Assembly (NCBI GenBank): GCA_965364515.1
Contig: CBDTXZ010000038.1
Span: 1 to 21,468, forward strand
DNA length: 21,468 nt
Direction: 5' to 3'
Source: JAHEDH01 sp965364515
Lineage (GTDB): Bacteria; Actinomycetota; Acidimicrobiia; Spongiisociales; ZC4RG35
Both the position numbers and the translations under genes were made by a program. Shown here one piece after another: positions 5,581 through 12,908 of the stretch. The notes under the pieces were generated by a model, which made no database searches, was not told the origin of the DNA, and saw only the letters and a program-made list of their open reading frames with translations. Each line of letters opens with the position of its first letter. The first letter of the stretch is position 1.

Positions 5581-6888
5581 ATGAAGACGTTCACCACGGT
5601 CTGGATCGGGCAGGTTCTCTCCCAGGTCGGTTCGGCGATGACCGGGTTTGCGCTCTCGATCTTCGTCTACCAGGCCAGCGGCTCGGTCACCCAGCTTGCC
5701 ACTGTGCTCCTGGCCGCCAACCTCCCTGCCATCGTGCTCGCCCCGATTGCAGGGGTCTGGGTGGACCGGCTCGACCGTCGACTGGTGATGATGGTGTCCG
5801 ACTCGGCGGCGGGCTTCGGAACGCTGGGGCTCGTGGCTCTGGCCTGGACTTCCGAACTCTCGTTCTGGCCGGTGCTGGTGGTGGCTGCGCTCGGCTCGGC
5901 TGCAGGAGCCTTCCAGGAGCCGGCCTACCGGGCTTCGATCGTCACCCTCGTGCCGAAGCAGCAGCTCGGCCGCGCCAACGGCATGATCGAGATGGGCCCG
6001 GCGCTCGGCACGTTGCTCGCCCCCGCGATCGCCGGCGCGATCATCGTGTCCGTGGGGGTCGAGGCGGTGCTTGCGATCGACGTCGTCACGTTCATGGCGG
6101 CAGTCGGTGTACTCGCCTTCGTGCGTTTTCCCCGGGTGTCCTCGATCGAGACCGAGGACCGGCCGTCGATGCGTCGTCAGGTTGCGGCCGGTTTCGAGTA
6201 CCTCCGAGAGCGGCGAGGCCTGCTCGGGCTCCTCTCGATGGCGGCCGGTCTCAACTTCTTCCTCGTCTTCGCCAACGTGCTCTGGTTGCCGATCTTTCTC
6301 GGGTTCACCGACGAAGCCGCCATTGGACTCGTCATGACCGGTGTGGGATTGGCCATGGTCGGAGGTTCGGTTGCGATGAGCGTCTGGGGCGGCCCCGAAC
6401 GGCTGGTCCGCACCATGATTGCGATACTCGTGGCTGCCGGGCTGCTCCTGGCCCTCTCGGGAGTCAGGCCATCGCTGTTGTTGGCCGGCGGTGCCGTCAT
6501 GGCCTTCATGTTCCTGATCCCGCTCGTCAACGGAATCAGCCAGACGCTCTGGCAGCGGAAGGTCGAGCCGTCGATCCAGGGCAGGGTCTTCTCCACACGG
6601 CGGATGATCGCCTCGATCGCGTCACCGATCGCCTACCTCGCTGCCGGCCCGCTGGCGGACGGGGTCTTCGAACCGCTTCTCGAGCCCGGTGGGCCGCTGG
6701 CGAGCACTCTCGGCGTGTTCGTCGGCGTCGGCGCAGGCAGGGGATCCGCACTCCTTGTCGTGCTCGCCGGCGCCGGGGTTGTGGCGGTGGCCGTCGCAGC
6801 GTGGTCCGTTCCGGCCGTCCGTAACATCGAACGTGATGTGCCGGACGAAGGGGTCGAGACCGGGGTAGGGGCCGTGGTGGCGGCATGA
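5581..6888 (+). CDS. MFS transporter, DHA3 (macrolide-efflux-like) family
   Basis: The protein has 435 residues and about 12 predicted membrane spans. It begins MKTFTTVWIGQVLSQVGSAMTGFALSIF, the usual start of DHA3-type exporters. The loop after the second span has GVWVDRLDRRLVMMVSD, the major-facilitator motif A (GxxxDRxxRR). A further motif, GSAAGAFQEPAYRASIVTLVP, is typical of the family. The role is probably proton-driven export of a drug or metabolite; the substrate cannot be read from sequence. The ATG has GAGG eight nucleotides upstream; an in-frame TTG at 5554 is less likely. It is divergent from the BMC operon and has its own promoter and operator, so a direct role in feeding the microcompartment is not supported. 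Confidence 0.88.
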   Translation: MKTFTTVWIGQVLSQVGSAMTGFALSIFVYQASGSVTQLATVLLAANLPAIVLAPIAGVWVDRLDRRLVMMVSDSAAGFGTLGLVALAWTSELSFWPVLVVAALGSAAGAFQEPAYRASIVTLVPKQQLGRANGMIEMGPALGTLLAPAIAGAIIVSVGVEAVLAIDVVTFMAAVGVLAFVRFPRVSSIETEDRPSMRRQVAAGFEYLRERRGLLGLLSMAAGLNFFLVFANVLWLPIFLGFTDEAAIGLVMTGVGLAMVGGSVAMSVWGGPERLVRTMIAILVAAGLLLALSGVRPSLLLAGGAVMAFMFLIPLVNGISQTLWQRKVEPSIQGRVFSTRRMIASIASPIAYLAAGPLADGVFEPLLEPGGPLASTLGVFVGVGAGRGSALLVVLAGAGVVAVAVAAWSVPAVRNIERDVPDEGVETGVGAVVAA

Positions 6889-6935
6889 AGTCCCGGTGTG
6901 CTCGATCGGGCGGGAACGAGGCGGAGCGAATCGAT

Positions 6936-6958
6936 CGGAACGAGCACCCTTCGTTCCG
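6936..6958 (+). terminator. Hairpin downstream of the MFS gene, possible terminator
   Basis: The arms CGGAACGA (6936-6943) and TCGTTCCG (6951-6958) pair perfectly around a 7-nt loop, 48 nt after the MFS stop codon. No T-run follows, so intrinsic termination is uncertain. The rest of 6889-7124 shows no gene or other clear signal. Confidence 0.4.
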
Positions 6959-7124
6959 TCCGGTGCAGACGCATCAGCCTTACACGGCCACGACATGAGG
7001 CGAGCTCCGCTCCTGCACGCCAGGGGCAGCGAAGCACTTCGCTCGAGAGCTCGACGGTCCTTGGCGTGGACAGAGGGTTCGTGCCGGCCGGCAGCCCTGA
7101 CGTGAGACAAGGGCGATCAGACTC

Positions 7125-8039
7125 GTGCAACTCTCCGCATCATCTACCGTCCGGCGCGTGAAGACGAGGTCGATAACCGTCGATGTTCCACTCGATCTTC
7201 GGGCCACACTTCGGTCGCTGTCAGGTGTGTGGAGTCGTCATGCTGCGGACGGCTGGTATCGACCGATGCGGACGCCCGAGGGTCCAGCGACGCTGCACGT
7301 GAGTCGCGATCGCTCCGGCGTGCGCGGACGGGCCTGGGGTGATGGCTCTGGATGGGTCATCGATCGGCTCGACCGATGGGTCGGGCTCGGGGACCGACCC
7401 GAAGAGTTCGTCACCGACCACCCGCTCCTGTCGCGTCTCCACCGCAGGTCGATCGGGAGACGATTCGGGGCGACCGGGCTGGTGTTCGAGGCCCTGCTCG
7501 TCGCCATCTGCGCGCAGAAGGTCACCGGCAAGGAGGCGGCGATGGCGATGCGGGCGATGGCCCGACTCATGTCCGACCCGGCACCCGGGCCCCTGCCGCT
7601 GAGGCTTCCGCCGGACCCGGAGCGGATCGCAGCCGCGCGCTATCACGACTTTCATCGAATGCGGATGGAGCGGAGGCGCGCAGACACGCTCATCGCCGTC
7701 GCACGAGATGCTTCGCGAATCGAGCGGCTGGCAGATGTCCCGAGCCGGGATGCTCGGCGGTACGTCGAACGACTCCGGGGCGTCGGTGAGTGGAGCAGTG
7801 CAGAGACGGTGGCGATCAGTCACGGCGACGCCGATGCGGTCTCGGTCGGAGACTTCCACTTGAAGCACTACGTCGCGTGGCATCTCGCAGGCCAGCCGAG
7901 GGGTACCGACGAACAGATGCTCCAGTTGCTCGAGCCGTACCGGCCTCATCGCGGCAGGGTCATCCGACTACTCGAATCGGCCGGCCACTACCCGAGATAC
8001 GGTCCGCGTGTGACCGTCAGGGACTATCGAGACCAGTGA
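7125..8039 (+). CDS. AlkA-like DNA-3-methyladenine glycosylase (HhH-GPD superfamily)
   Basis: The protein has 304 residues from a GTG start. It has an N-terminal domain (about residues 14-95: SITVDVPLDLRATL, GDGSGWVIDRLDRWVGLGD) and a helix-hairpin-helix/GPD glycosylase domain from about 105. The hairpin and catalytic region read LRGVGEWSSAETVAISHGD followed by AVSVGDFHLKHYVAW, with Asp243 in GDFHLK the expected catalytic aspartate. Family members excise alkylated bases from DNA, starting base excision repair. The start is uncertain: GTG at 7158 would remove 11 residues and fits homologues well, and neither has a strong ribosome-binding site. The last 23 nt overlap the end of the convergent lipoprotein hydrolase gene. 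Confidence 0.87.
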   Translation: MQLSASSTVRRVKTRSITVDVPLDLRATLRSLSGVWSRHAADGWYRPMRTPEGPATLHVSRDRSGVRGRAWGDGSGWVIDRLDRWVGLGDRPEEFVTDHPLLSRLHRRSIGRRFGATGLVFEALLVAICAQKVTGKEAAMAMRAMARLMSDPAPGPLPLRLPPDPERIAAARYHDFHRMRMERRRADTLIAVARDASRIERLADVPSRDARRYVERLRGVGEWSSAETVAISHGDADAVSVGDFHLKHYVAWHLAGQPRGTDEQMLQLLEPYRPHRGRVIRLLESAGHYPRYGPRVTVRDYRDQ

Positions 8040-9009
8040 GAAACGTTGCGATCCGGTCTGCGACCACCCTGGGGGCGTTGGCGTCGGAGTGACTCCGGCC
8101 TTCGAGCACCTCGAAGGTGACATCACGGCCGGCGTTGGTCAGTGCCTCGGCCAGTTCCTCCGAGAACGCGACTGGGGCCACCCGGTCGGCGTCGCCGTGC
8201 AGAAGGAGGGTGGGGATGTCTGGTGAGTCGGCGATCCAGGTGAATGGGTTCCCCGAGGCCCAGAGCTCGGGATCGTCCTGGATCGGGACCCCGAACATCG
8301 GCGTGAGGAGGCCGCCGAGCTGGCTGATGTCGTATGGGCCGGCGAGGCCGACGAGCGCATCTGGTGCACGAGCTGGGCCCTCAGAGCAGCCCTGCCCGAA
8401 CTCGCCCGGCGCGAATGCGATGAGGGACGAGAGGTGGGCGCCGGCAGAATGGCCGACGACCGTGACCACATCCGGGGTCGTGGTGAACTCCGACGCTGCG
8501 TCTCTGGCGAACTGAACCGCACAGGCGACGTCGTCGACCATGCCCGGGAAACTGCCTCCCAAGGTGAGTGTGCGATACGTCGCATTGAAGACCACAGCCT
8601 TTCTCGAAGCCAGGCCGTCTGCGAGTGGGCCCATGGACTCTCGATCACCGACGAACCAGCCGCCACCGTGGATCGTGATGACCACCGGCCACGGGCCGAT
8701 CTCGGCGGGTGCATGGATGTCGAGTTCCAGGCCGTCGGCATACGTCTCGGTACGCACGTAGTTGGCGTACAGCAGGGTCGGGTCCGGCTGGATGAGGCCT
8801 GGGCCGCTCGTCGTCACCGGAGGAGCAGTCGTCGTTGTCGGGGGTGCAGTCGTCGTCGGGCGTGCAGCCAGGGTGGTCGTTGTGGCTTCTGCGGTCGTAG
8901 CGGTCGAACTCGGTTCCGTGTCTCGGAGCTCCGCTCCGGTCGATCCGTCGCCGCAGGCAGCGAGAACCACTGCGAGGAACGCCACGAGCAGAGTCGATCT
9001 TGTGAGCAT
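8017..9009 (-). CDS. Secreted lipoprotein alpha/beta hydrolase (carboxylesterase-like)
   Basis: The protein has 330 residues. It opens with a lipoprotein signal peptide (MLTRSTLLVAFLAVVLAAC, lipobox LAAC) and then a Thr/Pro-rich linker (about residues 30-70). The hydrolase domain follows with the HGGGWF oxyanion motif, the nucleophile elbow GHSAGAH, an acidic residue in LHGDADRV and a histidine in GRSHSD. This is the hormone-sensitive-lipase/BD-FAE type of esterase, anchored on the outer face of the membrane. The substrate is unknown. The start at 9009 is chosen because the signal peptide begins there; an upstream in-frame ATG at 9078 would add Arg-rich residues. It starts 34 nt downstream of the phosphogluconolactonase gene and probably shares its transcript. 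Confidence 0.88.
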   Translation of the reverse strand: MLTRSTLLVAFLAVVLAACGDGSTGAELRDTEPSSTATTAEATTTTLAARPTTTAPPTTTTAPPVTTSGPGLIQPDPTLLYANYVRTETYADGLELDIHAPAEIGPWPVVITIHGGGWFVGDRESMGPLADGLASRKAVVFNATYRTLTLGGSFPGMVDDVACAVQFARDAASEFTTTPDVVTVVGHSAGAHLSSLIAFAPGEFGQGCSEGPARAPDALVGLAGPYDISQLGGLLTPMFGVPIQDDPELWASGNPFTWIADSPDIPTLLLHGDADRVAPVAFSEELAEALTNAGRDVTFEVLEGRSHSDANAPRVVADRIATFLTGLDSP

Positions 9010-9043
9010 GCGGCGAGTGTATGGAGGCTGGTCTCCTACTTGA

Positions 9044-9736
9044 TCAGGCTGCCAGCGACGACGCCGCCGCCTGATCACACAGCACCGTGACGTCTGCCTC
9101 GGAGCGATGAAGGATCTCGATCGGGTAGCGCCCTTGGGGTCGTTCGACGGCCTCGGCCAGGACGGCGGCCTTGGCCTCTCCCGACACGATCACGACCACG
9201 CGGTCGGCTATCGACAGGAGGTGAGGTGTCACCGTCAGTCGCCAGGTATCGAGCTGAGGAACGTGGTTGGCGACGAACCATCGCTCGCTGGTGTCGGTGA
9301 GCGCGTCGGTCCCCGGGAACAGCGAGGCGATGTGCCCGTCGGTTCCCATGCCCAGCAGCACCATCGACGGTCGGCGTTCGATGGCGCTTCGCAGCCGAGC
9401 TTCGTAGAAGGCGGCCGAATCGGCCGGCTCGAGGTTCGAAGAGAACCGCGGGCGGAGGAAGGACGATTCCGGCAGCCGGCCGACGAGCGACGCTGCGGCC
9501 TGGTGGCCGTTCGATTCCTCTGAGTCGTGCGGAACCCACCGTTCGTCGGACAGCCAGATGTCGACTGCATTCCAATCGACGTCGCGGGATCTCAGCTCCC
9601 GGTAGGTCGCCTGCGGGGTCGAGCCTCCGGCGAGACCGAGGTCACAGCGCCCGTCAGATGCTGCGAGCCCGGCTGCGATGAAGTCGGCGGCGGCCGCCGC
9701 CAGTGCGTCCGGGTCGCCGAAGATCTGCACGTCCAT
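9044..9736 (-). CDS. pgl: 6-phosphogluconolactonase
   Basis: The protein has 230 residues, normal for the family. Motifs are LAGGSTPQATYREL near residue 35, DIWLSDERWVPHDSEESN near 60 and LLGMGTDGHIASLFPG near 127, all diagnostic of bacterial 6-phosphogluconolactonases (SOL/DevB). It hydrolyses 6-phosphoglucono-1,5-lactone to 6-phosphogluconate in the oxidative pentose phosphate pathway. In many actinobacteria the gene sits beside zwf and opcA; here it stands apart from them. It is divergent from the EEP-family gene, with only 32 nt between the two start codons. Confidence 0.93.
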   Translation of the reverse strand: MDVQIFGDPDALAAAAADFIAAGLAASDGRCDLGLAGGSTPQATYRELRSRDVDWNAVDIWLSDERWVPHDSEESNGHQAAASLVGRLPESSFLRPRFSSNLEPADSAAFYEARLRSAIERRPSMVLLGMGTDGHIASLFPGTDALTDTSERWFVANHVPQLDTWRLTVTPHLLSIADRVVVIVSGEAKAAVLAEAVERPQGRYPIEILHRSEADVTVLCDQAAASSLAA

Positions 9737-9768
9737 TGTTCGAGCGTACCGGCGGTAGCGTTGCCACC

Positions 9769-10431
9769 GTGCGACTCCTCACCGCCAACCTCTACTCCGG
9801 CCGCGCGTCCGTCTCGTCCTTTGTCGAGGTGCTCGATCTCGAACGCCCCGATGTCGTCGTGTGTCAAGAGGTGGGCTCCGACGCCGCCGGCATGCTCCGC
9901 GCCAGGTACTCCCATGGTGTCGCCACAGGCGACGATCACACCCACTCCGGACGGGCGATCGTGTCCGATCTCCCGATCGAGGTCACATCTCTCGACATGG
10001 CACACCGACCGGGTCTCCGGACCAGGGTCGCCATAGACGGCGTAGAGGTGGAGCTCGTCGGCATCCATCTGGCAAACCCGGTCACTGGGCCGTCCGCCGT
10101 CGCAGACCGGAGGCGGCAGACCAGATCGGTCATCGAGCACCTGGATGCGGTCGGTACGCCGGCGGTCGTCGTGGGCGATTTGAACGCCACCCCGCTGTGG
10201 CCCGCCTATCGGCGCCTCCGCACCAGGCTTCGGGACGGCGTCGCAGACGCGGAGCGGTTGCGCAACCGGATACCCCGACGCACCTGGGCACCGAAGCCGG
10301 ACTGGCCGCCCATGCTGAGGATCGACCATGTCCTGACTGCAGGAGTTCGGATCGATGAGGTTGCGGTTCGTCGGGTGGAAGGCTCCGATCACCTCGCCGT
10401 GGCCGCCACCGTCGCGTTGGCGACGCCATGA
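9769..10431 (+). CDS. Endonuclease/exonuclease/phosphatase (EEP) family hydrolase
   Basis: The protein has 220 residues from a GTG start. The metal-dependent EEP active site is complete: Asn7 (TANLYSG), Glu34 (VCQEVG), His100 (VGIHLANP), Asp137 and Asn139 (VGDLNATP), Asp186-His187 (RIDHVLT) and Asp207-His208 (GSDHLAV). The family cleaves phosphodiester or phosphomonoester bonds in nucleic acids, lipids or small molecules, and the actual substrate cannot be inferred. No signal peptide is visible. The GTG has no clear Shine-Dalgarno sequence and the gap to the divergent pgl start is 32 nt, so a leaderless transcript is likely. Its stop overlaps the next ATG as ATGA. Confidence 0.85.
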   Translation: MRLLTANLYSGRASVSSFVEVLDLERPDVVVCQEVGSDAAGMLRARYSHGVATGDDHTHSGRAIVSDLPIEVTSLDMAHRPGLRTRVAIDGVEVELVGIHLANPVTGPSAVADRRRQTRSVIEHLDAVGTPAVVVGDLNATPLWPAYRRLRTRLRDGVADAERLRNRIPRRTWAPKPDWPPMLRIDHVLTAGVRIDEVAVRRVEGSDHLAVAATVALATP

Positions 10432-11069
10432 CCGTCGAGCGCAGCGTCGAATGGGCGGAGGGGGAGCGTGTCACCGTGATCGAGTACCGCATTGCTGCGC
10501 CCCTCGTCGTGATGGCACACGGCGCCGGCACCAATCAGCGCCACCCGATGGTGAGTGGCATCGCGGCTGCGCTGGCCGATGCCGGCCACGGTGTGGTGAC
10601 CTTCGACTATCCCTATGCCCAGGCCGGTCGACGCGCACCCGATCGGGCTCCGAAGCTCCTCGCCTGTCACCGGGCAGTTGCGAAGGCCTCGGCCGGGTGG
10701 GTCGGGGAGCCGCCGATCCTGGCCGGGCGTTCGATGGGGGGCCGCATGGCGACGATGCTTGCGGCAGATGGGTTCGATGCTGCGGGTGTCGTGTGTCTGG
10801 CGTATCCGCTCCATCCCGCAGGCAAGCCGGATCGGCTTCGAGTCGACCATCTTCCCTCGATACAGGCTCCCCTCCTCTTCTTCCAGGGCAGCCGCGATCC
10901 GCTCAGTCGATCGGACCTCTTCGATCGCCATGTACGGAACCTGGCGAATGCGACCGTCGTGGACATGGAAGGGGCCGATCACTCGTTCAAAGGGCGGGGC
11001 TGGAGCCCCGAGAGAGTCGAGTCGACGGTGGTCGCCGAGTTCGGGGCGTGGGTGCGCACGATCGGATGA
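10428..11069 (+). CDS. Alpha/beta hydrolase, KANL3/Tex30-like
   Basis: The protein has 213 residues with a complete hydrolase triad: Ser102 in the elbow GRSMGGRMA, Asp157 in GSRDPLS and His185 in GADHSF. The oxyanion region reads MAHGAGTNQRHP, which with the short length is typical of the KANL3/Tex30 group of dienelactone-hydrolase-like proteins. The biochemical function of the group is poorly known. The ATG overlaps the stop of the EEP-family gene by four bases, so the two are translationally coupled. About 85 nt separate it from the ribosomal protein L25 gene, which has its own promoter. Confidence 0.85.
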   Translation: MTVERSVEWAEGERVTVIEYRIAAPLVVMAHGAGTNQRHPMVSGIAAALADAGHGVVTFDYPYAQAGRRAPDRAPKLLACHRAVAKASAGWVGEPPILAGRSMGGRMATMLAADGFDAAGVVCLAYPLHPAGKPDRLRVDHLPSIQAPLLFFQGSRDPLSRSDLFDRHVRNLANATVVDMEGADHSFKGRGWSPERVESTVVAEFGAWVRTIG

Positions 11070-11080
11070 CCCGGCGGGGT

Positions 11081-11109
11081 TTGCATGAAGCCCCGGAGAC
11101 GGTCATAAT
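11081..11109 (+). promoter_or_regulatory. Promoter of the L25-pth operon
   Basis: TTGCAT (11081-11086) and CATAAT (11104-11109) are separated by exactly 17 nt and resemble the sigma-70 consensus (four of six and five of six). They lie 45 nt upstream of the L25 start codon, just after the preceding gene ends. Confidence 0.65.
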
Positions 11110-11153
11110 TCTCGGCTCAGGTCTTCCCTGTCACCCTTCGAGGAGTTACCGCT

Positions 11154-11831
11154 ATGTCCGACCAGATCACTCTCCGCGCCCACAAGGGCCGCGAGACCGG
11201 CAGCGCTGCTTCGCGCCGGATCCGCAACCAGGGCGATGTCCCTGCCATCGTGTACGGGGCCGGCCTCGACGAGCCCGTATTGATCACGGTCAACCGTCGC
11301 GAGCTCCGCACCGCCCTGACGACCGAGGCAGGCACGAACGCCCTCATCAACCTCGACATCGATGGGACCGAGCACCTCACGCTGGCACGCCAGATCGAGA
11401 AGCACCCCTACCGCACCGAGATCCGCCACGTGGACTTCGTGACCGTCTCGCTCACCGACACAATCGTCACAGACGTGGTTCTCGAATTCGTCGGCACGCC
11501 TGTCGCCACCGAAGAGGGTGGCGTGCTGTCGACGCCGATCTCCTCGGTGTCCATCGAGGTGCTTGCCACCAAGATTCCCTCGCACATCGAGGTGGACGTC
11601 AGCGAGATGACGATGACCGACTCGCTGCGCGTCTCCGACCTTCCCGAACTCGAAGGGGTCACCTATCTCGACGACCTCGATCGCACCGTCGCCACCATCG
11701 TGATCCCACGTGCACTGATCGAGGAGGAGGAAGAGGTCGCCGAAGGCGAAGAGCTGCTCGAAGGCGAGGAGCCGGCGCTCGTTGGCGAAGAGGAAGCTGC
11801 CGAGGGCGACTCCGAGGAGTCCTCCGAATAG
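11154..11831 (+). CDS. rplY: 50S ribosomal protein L25, CTC (general stress) form
   Basis: The protein has 225 residues. The N-terminal 5S-rRNA-binding barrel (about 1-92) reads ITLRAHKGRETGSAASRRIRNQGDVPAIVYGAG, and the second TL5/CTC domain (about 95-185) includes VLSTPISSVSIEVLATKIPSHIEVDVSEM. The last 40 residues are almost all Glu, Ala, Gly and Ser (EEEEEVAEGEELLEGEEPAL and onward), an acidic tail common in actinobacterial CTC proteins. It binds 5S rRNA in the large subunit. The start has GAGGAG at 8 nt spacing. The stop is five nucleotides before the start of pth, a gene order common in actinobacteria. Confidence 0.95.
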   Translation: MSDQITLRAHKGRETGSAASRRIRNQGDVPAIVYGAGLDEPVLITVNRRELRTALTTEAGTNALINLDIDGTEHLTLARQIEKHPYRTEIRHVDFVTVSLTDTIVTDVVLEFVGTPVATEEGGVLSTPISSVSIEVLATKIPSHIEVDVSEMTMTDSLRVSDLPELEGVTYLDDLDRTVATIVIPRALIEEEEEVAEGEELLEGEEPALVGEEEAAEGDSEESSE

Positions 11832-11836
11832 CGGCC

Positions 11837-12418
11837 ATCAAGGCAGCGATCGGGCTTCGGAATCCCGGCCTGAAGTACGTCGGGACCCGCCACAATGTCG
11901 GGTTCGAAGTGATCGAGGTGCTCTGCTCTCGGCACAGGGCGACGCTGAAACCCGGTCCGAGTCGGGTTCGCGCCGACGTCGCCGACGTCAGGATCGGAGC
12001 CGAGCGCCTGGTTCTCGCCGCACCGCAGTCGTTCATGAACGAGAGCGGGCGCCCTGTCGCCTCGGTCGCCAAGTACTTCAAGATCGAACTCGAAGACCTG
12101 CTCGTCGTCTACGACGACATCGATCTCCCGTTCGGACGGCTCAAGCTGGCCTTCGAAGGCGGCCACGGGGGTCACAACGGACTCCGCTCGGTCGAAGCTG
12201 CGCTCGGAACGAAGGCATACCCGCGTCTCAAGGTGGGCGTCGGCCGCCCGCCCGGCCGGATGGATCCTGCCGCCTACGTGCTGAAACCATTCAGCAAGGC
12301 CGAGCGCGAGGAAGTCGACTTCCAGATCGAGGACGCCGCGGACGCCGTCGAAGAGTTCCTGGTCGACCCGATTGCGGCTCAACAAACCGCCAACTCACGG
12401 CGCCCGTCGATCGACTGA
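11837..12418 (+). CDS. pth: Peptidyl-tRNA hydrolase with apparent ATC start
   Basis: The protein has 193 residues. It releases tRNA from peptidyl-tRNA that drops off ribosomes and is normally essential. Conserved features are all present: NPGLKYVGTRHNVGF with the catalytic His, PQSFMNESGRPV with the substrate-binding Asn, YDDIDLPFGRLK with the key Asp, and GGHGGHNGLRS. Homologues begin MKxxxGLxNPG; here that position is ATC AAG, and no in-frame ATG, GTG or TTG lies between it and the body of the upstream gene. The start is therefore placed at ATC (11837), five nucleotides after the L25 stop, assuming translational coupling. A sequence error converting ATG to ATC is the main alternative. Confidence 0.9.
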   Translation: MKAAIGLRNPGLKYVGTRHNVGFEVIEVLCSRHRATLKPGPSRVRADVADVRIGAERLVLAAPQSFMNESGRPVASVAKYFKIELEDLLVVYDDIDLPFGRLKLAFEGGHGGHNGLRSVEAALGTKAYPRLKVGVGRPPGRMDPAAYVLKPFSKAEREEVDFQIEDAADAVEEFLVDPIAAQQTANSRRPSID

Positions 12419-12432
12419 TGTAGGTTCCTCGT

Positions 12433-12822
12433 GTGGCGACACTCGACGCATTCGGCTTGGTCTGTGAGGACATGGCCGAGTCGGTTCGGTTCTACCGACT
12501 GCTCGGTCTGAAGATCGCCGAGGGCGCCGAGACCGAGCAACACGTCGACATCGAGCTCGCCGGTGGCGTCCGCCTGATGCTCGACACCGTCGAGTTGGTC
12601 CAGTCCTTCTCGGAGTGGGAGCCGGCCTCCGGCGGGCATCGGATGAGCCTGGCATTCCGATGCGACGATTCCGCCGATGTCGACCGGCTGTATGCGGCGG
12701 TGACGGCGGCGGGTTATCGGTCGGTCCTCGAGCCCTTCGATGCGTTTTGGGGCCAGCGATACGCGACGGTGGCAGACCCGGATGGGAATCCCGTGGATCT
12801 CTATGCAACGTTGCCGTCCTGA
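12433..12822 (+). CDS. VOC (glyoxalase/bleomycin-resistance) superfamily protein
   Basis: The protein has 129 residues from a GTG start, the normal size for a single-chain VOC protein built of two beta-alpha-beta-beta-beta modules. It reads LDAFGLVCEDMAESVRFYRLLGLKIAEG at the N-terminus and FWGQRYATVADPDGNPVDLY at the C-terminus, both typical. Members include glyoxalases, dioxygenases and antibiotic-binding proteins, so no reaction can be named. It starts 14 nt after the pth stop. There is no Shine-Dalgarno sequence, but a TAGGTT hexamer about 8 nt upstream could be a -10 box for a leaderless message. No obvious functional link with its neighbours. Confidence 0.82.
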   Translation: MATLDAFGLVCEDMAESVRFYRLLGLKIAEGAETEQHVDIELAGGVRLMLDTVELVQSFSEWEPASGGHRMSLAFRCDDSADVDRLYAAVTAAGYRSVLEPFDAFWGQRYATVADPDGNPVDLYATLPS

Positions 12823-12830
12823 ACCTTCCC

Positions 12831-12855
12831 ACGTTCCACGTTCCACATTCCACGT
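12831..12855. repeat. Short tandem repeat ACGTTCC
   Basis: Two exact copies of ACGTTCC (12831-12837, 12838-12844) are followed by a variant ACATTCC (12845-12851) and a partial ACGT. They lie in the 86-bp gap between the VOC gene and glycerol kinase. Role unknown; it may be replication slippage or a binding-site array upstream of glpK. Confidence 0.6.
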
Positions 12856-12908
12856 CGGACGGTGTGAGGACCCGGTATTAGTTTTGGCATACCCGTTGAA
12901 GGAGAGGC

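Noticed and set aside
5554..6888. MFS transporter as the uptake system for the microcompartment substrate
   Set aside because: The sequence fits DHA3 exporters, and it has its own promoter with a different operator from the BMC operon.
10355..11836. Single very long plus-strand frame ending in pth
   Set aside because: Only the part from 11837 matches peptidyl-tRNA hydrolase. The upstream part is Arg-rich and overlaps the hydrolase and L25 genes, so it is not a fusion protein.
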